64,000 nucleotides of DNA from Calothrix sp. NIES-2098 (GCA_002368175.1 AP018172.1:5335001-5399000); one strand, 5' to 3'. Positions 7,637 through 16,107 are shown, counted from the first letter of the stretch. Notes: generated by a model from the letters alone, not told the origin. Translations and numbers: made by a program.

Positions 7637-8035
7637 GGGTTAGCGGTGGTGGATTTTTCGATTAGCGTGCGATCGCTTTTCATTATAATCCCAGTGTCTC
7701 GCTACTTCGTTAATGAGGATAAAAAGCTCATTAATGAGCATCCGAACCTCATTAATGAGGATAAAAAGCTCGTTAATGAGTCTCAGAACCTCATTAATGA
7801 GGATAAAAAGCTCGTTAATGAGTCTCAGAACCTCGTTAATGAGGAAAATAAGCTCATTAATGAGTATCAGAACCTCGTTAATGAGGAAAATAAGCTCGTT
7901 AATGAGCATCCGAACCTCATTAATGAGGATAAAAAGCTCGTTCACGGAGTTCTGAGACTCGTGAACGAGGATCGGGACTGTATTGATGAGATTTAAGGAC
8001 TCGTAATTAACTACTTACTAATCACTCTCAACTTT
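7637..8035. other. Intergenic region dominated by the palindrome array
   Basis: The 399 bases between the TPP enzyme and the coiled-coil ATPase, both on the minus strand, contain the array at 7706-7990 and little else. Any promoter for the ATPase/toxin-antitoxin unit must lie inside or next to the array. Confidence 0.7.
7706..7990. repeat. Array of 14 palindromic units with exact 21-bp period
   Basis: The core TTAATGAG starts at 7710 and recurs at 7731, 7752, 7773, 7794, 7815, 7836, 7857, 7878, 7899 and 7920, always 21 bases apart. Three diverged copies follow at 7941, 7962 and 7983. Each core is the right part of a palindrome, CTCATTAATGAG or CTCGTTAATGAG. Two kinds of 9-base linker alternate strictly (GATAAAAAG or GAAAATAAG, then TCTCAGAAC, CATCCGAAC or TATCAGAAC), giving a 42-base higher-order unit. 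Because 21 is a multiple of three, several frames stay open and encode heptads such as LINEDKK-LVNESQN on the plus strand and LINELFI-LINEVLR on the minus strand, but no frame has a good start site. The spacing is two helical turns. Confidence 0.9.
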
Positions 8036-9679
8036 TCACAGCGCACAACTTAATTCACCGGCTTTTTGGGTAAAGCGGCGATTCTCACGATAGTCTACAG
8101 GACAATCGATGACCGCCGGGACATCTTGAGCCAAGGCTTCTTTGAGTACGGGAATTAAATCGGTAGCAGCTTCAACTCTGTAACCTTTTAAACCCATGCT
8201 TTCGGCTAATTTGACAAAATCGGGATTACCAAAGCGGACAAAAGCTGACTGTCCAGGCCCAAAATGATTTTCTTGCTTCCACTCAATCAACCCATAGCCA
8301 CCATCATTAAATATTAAGGTGACAAAGGGAGTACCAACACGCAATGCTGTTTCTAATTCCTGGCAATTCATCATAAAGCCACCATCGCCAGTTACAGCTA
8401 CGATTTTGCGGTTTGGATATACGAGTTTTGCAGCTAAAGCACCAGGAATCGCAATACCCATTGCGGCAAAGCCGTTGGAAATAATGCAAGTATTCGGGCT
8501 ATGACAATGATAATGGCGAGCCATCCACATTTTATGTGCGCCGACATCAGAGATGACAATATCATCTGGCCCCATCACTTGTCGCAAGTCATAAATTAGT
8601 TTTTGCGGTTTGATGGGGAAACCATCATCATAAGCGTGTTCTTCGTAATCTGCACGAATATTTCCGCGTAAGCTAATAGCGTAGGGATTGGGTTTACCTT
8701 GTCTGTCTGCTAACTTTAAGATTTCAATCAAAGAATCAGAAATATCGCCAATTACTTCTGCATAGGGAATATAACTGCTATCAATTTCCGCTGGACTAAG
8801 ACCAATATGAATAACGGGAATTTTGCCGTCGGGATTCCATTTTTTCGGTGAGAATTCGATTAAATCGTAGCCAATAGCAATTACTAAATCTGTGTTATCA
8901 AAACCGCAGGTAATAAAATCTCGTTGTTGCAATCCTACTGACCACAAGGCTAGGTGATGAGTATAGGGAATAACGCCTTTGCCCATAAAAGTATTGGCAA
9001 CTGGAATATTCATCTGAGTGGCGAATTGGGTGACTGCATCACTAGCTTGGGCACGAATCGCTCCATTTCCTACGAGAATTAATGGATTTACTGCTTGCGA
9101 AATTGCGGCTGCGGCTGCGCGAATACTAGCAAAAGATGCATAAGTTTTTTCAATTTTATCCTTATGCAAGGGTTTACCTTCGACAGGCATAGCTGCAATA
9201 TTTTCTGGTAAATCGATATGCACTGCACCGGGTTTTTCCGATTGCGATCGCTTAAAGGCTTTGCGCACAACTTCTGGTGTAATACTAGGGCGAACAATCT
9301 GCTTATTCCACTTAGTTACAGGTGCAAACATTGCCACCAAATCTAAATATTGGTGGGATTCAATGTGCATTCTATCTGTGCCTACTTGCCCAGTAATTGC
9401 TACTAATGGCGCACCGTCGAGGTTAGCATCAGCTACCCCAGTCATCAAATTTGTTGCTCCAGGGCCAAGGGTAGAAAGACAAACTCCGGCTTTTCCCGTT
9501 AGGCGGCCATATACATCCGCCATGAAGGCTGCACCCTGTTCGTGACGAGTAGTAATAAATGTAATCGAAGAATTTTTTAATGCTTCTAAAACGTGAAGAT
9601 TTTCTTCACCAGGCAGTCCAAAAACGTATTCTACACCTTCATTTTCTAAACACTGTACTAATAATTCTGCTGTATTCAT
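8036..9679 (-). CDS. TPP-dependent 2-oxoglutarate decarboxylase (acetolactate synthase-like)
   Basis: 547-residue thiamine diphosphate enzyme of the acetolactate synthase fold. N-terminal PYR domain: FGLPGEENLHVLEAL and the catalytic glutamate in TTRHEQGAAFMADVYGR. The C-terminal PP domain has the metal/TPP motif GDGGFMMN followed by IFNDGGYGLIEWK. General annotation would call it acetolactate synthase. However, it sits 124 bases downstream of a succinic semialdehyde dehydrogenase on the same strand, as in Synechococcus PCC 7002, where the equivalent pair (A2770/A2771) was shown to convert 2-oxoglutarate to succinate and close the TCA cycle. I infer the same role here from sequence type and context. 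A catabolic acetolactate synthase remains the alternative. Confidence 0.8.
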   Translation of the reverse strand: MNTAELLVQCLENEGVEYVFGLPGEENLHVLEALKNSSITFITTRHEQGAAFMADVYGRLTGKAGVCLSTLGPGATNLMTGVADANLDGAPLVAITGQVGTDRMHIESHQYLDLVAMFAPVTKWNKQIVRPSITPEVVRKAFKRSQSEKPGAVHIDLPENIAAMPVEGKPLHKDKIEKTYASFASIRAAAAAISQAVNPLILVGNGAIRAQASDAVTQFATQMNIPVANTFMGKGVIPYTHHLALWSVGLQQRDFITCGFDNTDLVIAIGYDLIEFSPKKWNPDGKIPVIHIGLSPAEIDSSYIPYAEVIGDISDSLIEILKLADRQGKPNPYAISLRGNIRADYEEHAYDDGFPIKPQKLIYDLRQVMGPDDIVISDVGAHKMWMARHYHCHSPNTCIISNGFAAMGIAIPGALAAKLVYPNRKIVAVTGDGGFMMNCQELETALRVGTPFVTLIFNDGGYGLIEWKQENHFGPGQSAFVRFGNPDFVKLAESMGLKGYRVEAATDLIPVLKEALAQDVPAVIDCPVDYRENRRFTQKAGELSCAL

Positions 9680-9697
9680 TTGTTGATTTCCTCTATT

Positions 9698-9802
9698 TTG
9701 TCATTTGTCATTTGTCCTTTGTCATTGGTCATTTGTCATTTGTCATTGGTTTTTTGACTTTTGACTCTTGACTTTTGACTCTTGACCAATGACTCTTGAC
9801 TA
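9698..9802. repeat. Heptamer (STRR-like) intergenic repeat tract
   Basis: The tract is a run of seven-base units: TTTGTCA/TTGGTCA repeats give way to TTTTGAC/TCTTGAC repeats. Such short tandem heptamers (STRR elements) are known from Calothrix and Nostoc intergenic DNA. It fills nearly the whole space between the two TCA-bypass genes, so both genes could still be on one transcript. Confidence 0.8.
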
Positions 9803-9803
9803 A

Positions 9804-11171
9804 TTACTTAACCCACACAGTTTTAACATTGACAAACTCATGTATCCCCTGGATACTCAACTCTCTGCCATACCCGGAACGCTTGATACCGCCAAAGGGT
9901 AAGCGGGGGTCGGATTTGACCATACCGTTGATAAATACCGAACCTGCTTCGATTTCTTCAACTAAGCGATCGCGTTCTTGGTCGTCGGTTGTCCAAGCGC
10001 TTGCACCTAAGCCAAAGGGTACGGAATTAGCTAGTTTAATCGCTGCATCAATATCTGGGACGCGGAATACTAAAGCCACTGGCCCAAAAAATTCTTCTTG
10101 GGCGATCGCGCTATCTTGGGGGATATCTGTCACGATCGTCGGTGCATAGTAATTGCCAGGTCGATCGGATATAGGATGTCCGCCCGTGAGGATTTTACCG
10201 CCGCTTTTAGTAGCAGCTTGTACTTGTTGGTCTAAATCCTGGAGAATCCCAGGAGTTGCCAACGGGCCTAGGTCGGTGTCTGGTTGCATCGGATCGCCAA
10301 CTTTTAAGGCCAGGAATTTATCTAACAACAGTTTTTCAAATTTATCCGCGATCGCTTCTGCAACAATAAAACGTTTCGCTGCTATACAAGATTGCCCGTT
10401 ATTTAACATTCGTGCTGTAGTAGCTGTGACAACTGCTGCTGTTAAATCAGCACTCTCTAACACGATGAATGGGTCGCTTCCTCCCAATTCCAAAACAGTT
10501 TTTTTAATTTGTTTTCCCGCAGCCACAGCTAAAGATATACCTGCGGGTTCGCTTCCGGTTAAGGTAGCAGCTTTAATGCGATCGTCAGCCATTAAATCGG
10601 CAACTTTCGCAGCACCGATTAACAGAGTTTGAAACACGCCAACAGGAAAACCCGCACGTTGAAAAATATCCTCAATTGCTAAGGCGCATTGGGGCACATT
10701 AGAAGCGTGTTTGAGTAAGCCAACATTGCCCGCCATTAGTGCTGGTGCAGCAAAGCGGAACACTTGCCAAAAGGGGAAATTCCACGGCATGACTGCGAGA
10801 ATCACACCTAATGGCTGGTAGCGAACAAAACTCTTGCTCGCATCGGTTTCTACAGCAACATCAGCTAAGAAACTAGCAGCGTGTTCGGCGTAGTAGCGAC
10901 AGACAAGGGCGCATTTTTCGGCTTCTGCGATCGCAGCTTTCAACGGCTTGCCCATTTCTAGAGTCATCACTTTAGCAAATTCTGCTTTCTCTTGCTCTAA
11001 AATCTCGGCAGCTTTTTGCAGCCATTGCGATCGTTCGGCAAAACTAGTCTTGCGGTAATGCTCAAAAGCCTGGCCTGCTAAATCCAGTTTAGCGGCGATT
11101 TCTGTATCATTCAGCGACTCAAAGGTTTTGAGCGTCTCCCCAGTGGCGGGATTAATGGTGGCGATAGCCAT
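9804..11171 (-). CDS. NADP-dependent succinic semialdehyde dehydrogenase
   Basis: 455-residue aldehyde dehydrogenase that oxidises succinic semialdehyde to succinate. It has the family hallmarks: VMPWNFPFWQVFRF for cofactor and substrate entry, the general base E228 in VLELGGSDPF, and the nucleophile C262 in NNGQSCIAAKR. The start MAIATINPATGE is conserved for the cyanobacterial SSADH/GabD1 group, and the length is right. It lies directly upstream of the TPP-dependent decarboxylase and would consume its product, completing the 2-oxoglutarate-to-succinate bypass; it could also serve a GABA shunt. Promoter elements are not obvious in the AT-rich sequence upstream. Confidence 0.9.
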   Translation of the reverse strand: MAIATINPATGETLKTFESLNDTEIAAKLDLAGQAFEHYRKTSFAERSQWLQKAAEILEQEKAEFAKVMTLEMGKPLKAAIAEAEKCALVCRYYAEHAASFLADVAVETDASKSFVRYQPLGVILAVMPWNFPFWQVFRFAAPALMAGNVGLLKHASNVPQCALAIEDIFQRAGFPVGVFQTLLIGAAKVADLMADDRIKAATLTGSEPAGISLAVAAGKQIKKTVLELGGSDPFIVLESADLTAAVVTATTARMLNNGQSCIAAKRFIVAEAIADKFEKLLLDKFLALKVGDPMQPDTDLGPLATPGILQDLDQQVQAATKSGGKILTGGHPISDRPGNYYAPTIVTDIPQDSAIAQEEFFGPVALVFRVPDIDAAIKLANSVPFGLGASAWTTDDQERDRLVEEIEAGSVFINGMVKSDPRLPFGGIKRSGYGRELSIQGIHEFVNVKTVWVK

Positions 11172-11706
11172 TACCTAACCTCCCGTTTAAAATAGCTTGA
11201 GGCAGCTTCTTAGTGTTACACATATAATTTGTGGAAGCTACCACCCAAATTGTAGACTTTGGATTAGAAATTGGGGGCTGAATATTACGATTTCAAAATA
11301 AAAATAGAAATAAACTATACAATATAGCCTGTGATTTTACTTATTAGTTTCTATTTTTTCAGTAGTAATTATCAATAACGTATAGTAGTACACCACCACA
11401 TCTACTTGATGACTCAGCATTCATAAATCAGTCCTAAAAATTCCGATCCCTATGTGAAAATAGAATGCCACAGATGGTTAGGAAGCATGGTAAATGAGGT
11501 ATGCGGTTAGGGGCACGGCAGTGCCGTGCCCTTACAATTGTTTAGCTATTTTGCTAACAAAATAGACATAGGAATTGAGCTAACCATACATAGTGATTAA
11601 AATGGTTAATAATAAATATTATTAATCTGATTTTGCTAGGTATTGAGTATGAATAAAAACTACAACATAGTGTGATTTTTCTATTTCTAAAAAAGATAGA
11701 AATAAC
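11172..11706. other. Intergenic region with dispersed palindrome
   Basis: There is no gene in this AT-rich stretch. The palindrome GGGCACGGCA-G-TGCCGTGCCC at 11511-11531 is a perfect 10-bp inverted repeat whose style matches dispersed cyanobacterial palindromes. The rest shows nothing I can assign. Confidence 0.6.
11511..11531. repeat. Perfect GC-rich palindrome
   Basis: Arms GGGCACGGCA and TGCCGTGCCC surround a single central G. The GC-rich element stands out from its AT-rich surroundings and is probably one copy of a dispersed palindromic repeat. Confidence 0.75.
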
Positions 11707-11842
11707 TTATTGTTTCTTTGATGTCGAAAACAGGCTAGCCCCTGCATAAAAGCCTGTGCCATCGACCCAATTTTGCACTCCGTTAGTAGTTGTGACAATC
11801 CAACCAGGAAAATTATAGCCTTGGGCAACTAATTGAAAAAAG
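11707..11842 (-). pseudogene. C-terminal remnant of an unidentified protein
   Basis: A minus-strand frame ending at a TAA (11707-11709) translates as protein-like sequence, including FFQLVAQGYNFPGWIVTTT, then NGVQNWVDGTGFYAGASLF and a Lys/Gln tail. There is no start codon: upstream the frame runs within a few codons into repeat-like AT-rich DNA and a stop. This looks like the last 45 or so residues of a truncated gene. I do not recognise the parent family. A longer minus-strand reading in another frame across the same bases has no such character. Confidence 0.45.
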
Positions 11843-11914
11843 CGGATTCCTATAATTCATAATTCGTAATTCATAGTTAAAAAAATCAGGTTTAATCTTG
11901 GCAAATTTATCTAG

Positions 11915-14035
11915 CTATTCATAAACTTGTAATTCGCCATCAATATGGGTAACTTTCCAGTGAGTTTGTTCCTCCTCTCGCCAAAAACGCAATGATACAT
12001 TAGCGTCTCCTACGCTCAGATTTTTTAGTTCCAAATCTGGCAAGCACTTTGGTAGATTGGGCTGTACCTTTAACTTTCGTTGTGGTGCATCGGCTTCGAG
12101 TCCTAAGATACTGCGAATGAGTAAGAAAATTGAACCTGCTGCCCAAGCTTGGGGGATATTGGCATCTGGATAGGGGACTGGAAAGTTATTATCTTGGCGT
12201 TCAATTCCCGCAAATAATTCTGGCATTCGCCCAGCCTGAAAATAACTAGCAGCTGCAAAAATTCCTTCAGCAATGCGGTTAGCTTGTTTGTGATAGCCGT
12301 ATCGCTTCAAGCCAGCGGCAATGATAGAGTTATCGTGCGGCCAAACACTTCCCTGTTGATAACTAATGGGGTTATAAGCTGGATTTTTTGCAGAAAGTGT
12401 CCGCACGCCCCAACCGCACCACATATCTGCTTGGAAAAGTCGCTCCACAAGTTTTTGCGATCGCTCTTGGGGTACAATACCAGACCATAGCAGATGACCG
12501 GGATTAGAAGCGATAGACTTAATTTGTTGCTTGTTGTTATCTAAGCCAAGACAGTAAAAGCCTTCCTCTTCCATCCAAAAGCGATTGTTAAAGCGTTGAT
12601 AAAGTGCTTCTGCTTTTTGACGTAGCTTTTTCGCTGTTTCTTGTTCTCCCCAGACTTCATAAATTAAAGCCGCTTTTAACCAAGCATCGTAAACGTAACC
12701 TTGTACCTCACACAAAGCAATTGGTGGCTCAACTAAATTGCCATTTGGGTAAACCATTGAGTCACCGGAATCTTTCCAGCCTTGATTGCGTAATCCTTGA
12801 CTAGAACGAGTTAAATACTCAACAAACCCGTCATCATCAAAATCGCCATATTTATCAATCCAACTTAGCGCTTTTTCTAAAGGCGATCTACACTCATTCA
12901 GCATCGCCAAATCGGCGTTCCAATTATAAGTCTCAGCCAAGGTAACAATCCAGAGAATCGTCGTATCTACCGTCCCGTAATAGGGACTGTATGGGAGTTG
13001 ATTGAGTTTAGTTAATTCATCACGCCGCAATTCATGCAGCATCTTGCCAGGTTGAGCATCGTACCAGTCATCTAACTGTGTTGCTTGTAACTGAGCTAAC
13101 CTTAACAGCGTTCCACGGGCAAATTCGTGGTAAACAGCCATCGTTTGTAAGCTAGTAATTACAGAATCGCGTCCAAAGACAGCCATAAACCAAGGAATAC
13201 CCGCGGCTGGCATCCAAAATTGCTGTCCATTATCTTCTACCTGAATTCGTAACGCCCCCAAATCGACAAGCGCTTGCTGATAAAATCCTTTAATCTCAGC
13301 ATTAGACGATCGCAATTTTGTCGCCTTAATCAGAAATTCATCGCTTACCTTTCCGGCTTCTGTAGTATGAGACACAGCACAAGTTTGTTGAGGTTTGAGG
13401 ACATCCCCATTGGCTAAAGCTGTGAAATCAATACAGGTGTGCCATGTTTCACCAGGAGCAATAACAACATTAAACATCAAACGTCCGTTGGCATAGCTGA
13501 CTTGGGACGTAGCACACACTGGCTCAGTCACGATACCTCGGACAAAAGATTTGTTACGGTACCTAGTAGTCAGTACGCCATCTTTCCAGATTGTTTCAGT
13601 ATTACCTCTGGTTAAAATGTTCTTGGCCTTCACCTCAAAAATATCCGCAAAGTCAGAACGAATTGCCAACATCAACTGAAACTCAACTGTTTCTGGATGA
13701 TAGTTGGTAATGTCGATATCTTCGTGCATCCCGCCTACAATGTCGCGCCGGATGGAGATAAACAAACTACCAGAAGGTAAATTACCGTTGATAGTAGGAA
13801 GTGGCGGATTGGTAAATTGATAAAGCGCACTATGATGATTGATATTGCTAGAAGCTAGCAGCAAAAGTCGGTAGCGATTCAGAGAAATTTCGTAGTAAGA
13901 AATTAAACGGGTGTCGCGAACAAAAAAACCTTGCGCTTGATTATCATCGATGGAACCATCACTAGCTGTCACCAGAAATGAGGAACCATCGTTAATTGTG
14001 ATTAAACCAGGGTTGACAGTAACTTGTGTAGGCAT
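11915..14035 (-). CDS. Amylo-alpha-1,6-glucosidase / glycogen-debranching-like enzyme
   Basis: 706 residues from the ATG at 14035 (MPTQVTVNPGLITINDGSSF). The N-terminal domain (about 1-230) is the beta-rich GDE N-terminal domain, with FFVRDTRLISYYEISL. The catalytic (alpha/alpha)6 barrel follows, with FWMPAAGIPWFMAVFGRDS, SYQQGSVWPHDNSIIAAGL and FAGIERQDNNFPVPYPDA. Such proteins act on glucans or glucosylated compounds; the substrate is not predictable. The reading frame stays open upstream to 14101, but that stretch is low-complexity repeat DNA (coding for runs like CPMPHALCPMP), so the repeat probably only happens to extend the frame. The neighbouring gene upstream is a short-chain dehydrogenase. 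Confidence 0.85.
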   Translation of the reverse strand: MPTQVTVNPGLITINDGSSFLVTASDGSIDDNQAQGFFVRDTRLISYYEISLNRYRLLLLASSNINHHSALYQFTNPPLPTINGNLPSGSLFISIRRDIVGGMHEDIDITNYHPETVEFQLMLAIRSDFADIFEVKAKNILTRGNTETIWKDGVLTTRYRNKSFVRGIVTEPVCATSQVSYANGRLMFNVVIAPGETWHTCIDFTALANGDVLKPQQTCAVSHTTEAGKVSDEFLIKATKLRSSNAEIKGFYQQALVDLGALRIQVEDNGQQFWMPAAGIPWFMAVFGRDSVITSLQTMAVYHEFARGTLLRLAQLQATQLDDWYDAQPGKMLHELRRDELTKLNQLPYSPYYGTVDTTILWIVTLAETYNWNADLAMLNECRSPLEKALSWIDKYGDFDDDGFVEYLTRSSQGLRNQGWKDSGDSMVYPNGNLVEPPIALCEVQGYVYDAWLKAALIYEVWGEQETAKKLRQKAEALYQRFNNRFWMEEEGFYCLGLDNNKQQIKSIASNPGHLLWSGIVPQERSQKLVERLFQADMWCGWGVRTLSAKNPAYNPISYQQGSVWPHDNSIIAAGLKRYGYHKQANRIAEGIFAAASYFQAGRMPELFAGIERQDNNFPVPYPDANIPQAWAAGSIFLLIRSILGLEADAPQRKLKVQPNLPKCLPDLELKNLSVGDANVSLRFWREEEQTHWKVTHIDGELQVYE

Positions 14036-14040
14036 AGGGC

Positions 14041-14211
14041 ATAAGGCATGGGGCATTGGGCAAGTAGTGAGCAGAGGGGGAAGAGAGGCAGAGAGGGGCA
14101 CAGGGAGATTCTTTCTGTAATTTTCCTCCTCTGTACACGCCAGGTGCTACAACGCGGGGAACCCGCGCAACGCACTGGCTCCCCTGCTTCCTCTGCTTCC
14201 TTGTCTCCCTT
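14041..14211. repeat. Low-complexity purine/pyrimidine repeats and a dispersed cruciform
   Basis: The region starts with GCAT/GGG and GAGG-rich runs (14041-14105). It then contains an inverted repeat at 14139-14179: outer arms GCCAGGTGC and GCACTGGC (one bulge) around an inner perfect stem CGCGGG-GAA-CCCGCG. CT-rich sequence follows. The combination is typical of dispersed repeats in heterocystous cyanobacteria and separates the debranching enzyme from the dehydrogenase gene. Confidence 0.7.
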
Positions 14212-15024
14212 TTAGCCATTCTCTGTAAAACCTGGATATAAGGTCATGCCTCCATCGACAAACAGAGTTGTACCGTTGACGTAATCAGAATCATCAGAAG
14301 CCAGCCACACTGCTGCTTTGGCGATGTCTTCTACTTCACCTACTCGTTTTGCTGGAATCAATTGGAGTAAGTTCGCCTCGGCTTGTGGTGTATCCCACGC
14401 TGATTTATTGATGGGAGTTTTAATTGCACCAGGGGCAATGCTATTCACGCGGATTTTATGAGGGGCAAGTTCTTGGGCAATACTTTGCATCATCATATTT
14501 ATACCGCCTTTACTGGCAGCATAATTAACATGACCAGCCCAAGGAATTACTTGATGTACTGAACTGATACAAATAATTTTGCCTGCTGCACACGAGATCT
14601 GAGGTTGCACGCCTCGGCGCAAAAACTCTTTTGCGGCTTCTCTAGCACACAAGAATTGCCCTGTGAGATTCACCCCAATCACTTTATTCCATTGTTCCAG
14701 GCTCATATCTACAAAAGCTGAGTCTTGTTGCAGACCCGCATTGTTCACTAATATGTCAATAGTCCCAAATTGCTGGAGTGTTTGGTTAAACATCTCCTTT
14801 ACTTGGTCTTCTTTACTAACATCAGCTTTAATGGCAACAGCTTCACCGTTGGCAGCCCTAATATCATCGACAATTTTTTGTGCTGCTTCCGCTTCAGAAT
14901 GATAGTTAATAACTACTGCCGCACCACATGAAGCTAAATTGCGAGCTATAGCTTCACCAATGCCAGAACTAGCACCAGTTACGAGGGCTTTTTGACCTTT
15001 GAGTAGATAAGGAGAATAGCTCAT
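14212..15024 (-). CDS. Short-chain dehydrogenase (glucose 1-dehydrogenase type)
   Basis: 270-residue classical SDR. It has the NAD(P) motif TGASSGIG near the N-terminus, the structural NNAG motif (VNNAGLQQ), the catalytic Ser in CISSVHQV and the Tyr-Lys pair in NYAASKGGINMM. The C-terminal GTTLFVDGGMTLYPGF resembles bacterial glucose 1-dehydrogenases. A basic residue after the first beta strand is not obvious, so cofactor preference is open. The ATG at 15024 fits the family start. It lies upstream of the debranching-like enzyme on the same strand, possibly a shared sugar role, but repeat DNA separates the two. Confidence 0.9.
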   Translation of the reverse strand: MSYSPYLLKGQKALVTGASSGIGEAIARNLASCGAAVVINYHSEAEAAQKIVDDIRAANGEAVAIKADVSKEDQVKEMFNQTLQQFGTIDILVNNAGLQQDSAFVDMSLEQWNKVIGVNLTGQFLCAREAAKEFLRRGVQPQISCAAGKIICISSVHQVIPWAGHVNYAASKGGINMMMQSIAQELAPHKIRVNSIAPGAIKTPINKSAWDTPQAEANLLQLIPAKRVGEVEDIAKAAVWLASDDSDYVNGTTLFVDGGMTLYPGFTENG

Positions 15025-15612
15025 AATGTTTCTTGCAAATTTAGAGCTTTATTATTGCTAATGCCAAAAGAAGAATTACGCTTTTTATTATTTTTATCTT
15101 GTTAATTCTTCATAGATTTAAGAATTTAACATTGACGTATATTCTCCAAGCAAAAACCATCAAAATTGTGCTAAAAGTTACCTGGTATCTATCTAATCTT
15201 TGAGACAAATTGCTTTGATTCTGGCATTACTTTAGAGGTTTAAAGTAGCGATCGCCTCCAACCATTGGATGAATAAATACTTCTATCTCTAGGTCTAGAA
15301 AAATTTCATTTAATTTTCATAATTATATGAAATCTTTAAAAGATGAAGGTAGCAACACTTGTTGCCCAAATAAAAATAGATTTACTCATATATGTATGGA
15401 TTTTTTTATAAAAATATAATAAACAACAAAAATTATTAACTTAATTTCGCTGATAAATCACTCTTACGATAGTATTTTTTGCTCTATTGTTTCGGTAAGA
15501 GTTACTAAGAATACTTTTTGTAGAGGAATTTTAAAAGTTAAGTCCTCAATCAAGTTTGGTTTGCTCAAAATTAACTTATATTACAGCGTCTAGCGATCGC
15601 CAGGAGAAAGCG
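15025..15612. promoter_or_regulatory. Divergent SDR/oxidase-operon control region with inverted repeats
   Basis: This 588-base AT-rich region separates the SDR gene (minus) from the oxidase operon (plus). Two perfect inverted repeats could be operators: TTTCATA-ATTA-TATGAAA at 15315-15332 and GCAACA-CT-TGTTGC at 15352-15365. I did not find an exact NtcA site (GTA-N8-TAC). The first operon gene has its own ribosome binding site (AGGAGA, about 15602-15607). Confidence 0.4.
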
Positions 15613-16107
15613 ATGTTCGCTCTGCCTCTGAATAGCCAAAATCTGCCGTACCCCGACCCTCTACACCCAATCGTTGTCCATTTCGTGATTGCGATGGTGT
15701 TTTTCTCATTCGTTTGCGATGTGCTGGGTTATTTTACCCGCAAACCGCATCTGTTTGAGGTCGGTTTTTGGAATATGTTCGTTGCGGCGATCGCAATTTT
15801 TGTCGCCATAATTCTGGGACAGTTTGAAGCTGGTTTAGCACAAGTGTATCCAGCAGTCCAACCCACACTGAATTTTCACACAGTTATGGGTTGGTCGCTG
15901 GGGGCGATAGTTGTGGCTATTACAGCTTGGCGGTTTGTCATACGCGATCGCAACCCCCTGAAAGTTCCGCCTGCTTACCTCGGTGTGGCAACATTTTTGA
16001 TTTGCTTGGTGTTCTTGCAAGTATATCTAGGAACTAAATTATTTTGGGTTTACGGGTTGCACGTCGAGCCTGTTGTCCAAGCCATGAAGCAGGGAGGTTC
16101 GCCATGA
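15613..16107 (+). CDS. DUF2231 membrane protein, first gene of the oxidase operon
   Basis: 164 residues from the ATG at 15613 (MFALPLNSQN), chosen because AGGAGA lies just upstream; a farther TTG-type extension is not convincing. Four hydrophobic helices are visible. The first contains the DUF2231 histidine pattern LHPIVVHFVIAM. The stop overlaps the next gene's start (ATGA), so the two are translationally coupled. DUF2231 proteins often sit beside redox enzymes, and conserved histidines raise the possibility of haem or metal binding. Two such proteins precede the ARTO-type oxidase here, which suggests a role in its assembly or as additional subunits; this is inferred from context only. Confidence 0.82.
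   Translation: MFALPLNSQNLPYPDPLHPIVVHFVIAMVFFSFVCDVLGYFTRKPHLFEVGFWNMFVAAIAIFVAIILGQFEAGLAQVYPAVQPTLNFHTVMGWSLGAIVVAITAWRFVIRDRNPLKVPPAYLGVATFLICLVFLQVYLGTKLFWVYGLHVEPVVQAMKQGGSP

Noticed and set aside
7706..7990. CRISPR array
   Set aside because: Units are palindromic throughout, linkers are only 9 bases and themselves repeat in alternation; there are no unique spacers and no cas genes.
7619..7996. Plus-strand 125-codon reading frame across the palindrome array
   Set aside because: Starts at TTG inside the ATPase gene's 5' end, with no ribosome binding site; openness follows from the 21-base unit. Treated as repeat DNA, with the coding possibility listed as a finding.
8036..9679. Biosynthetic acetolactate synthase IlvB
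   Set aside because: No regulatory subunit gene adjacent, and the SSADH neighbour fits the 2-oxoglutarate decarboxylase role better, although it remains the fallback annotation.
11622..11828. Minus-strand 68-codon frame
   Set aside because: Weak start and composition; the protein-like sequence at this place is in a different frame (remnant ending at 11707).
15490..15512. NtcA binding site (GTAAGAGTTACTAA) before the oxidase operon
   Set aside because: The last base differs from GTA-N8-TAC and no -10 box stands at the right distance, so it is not listed as a site.
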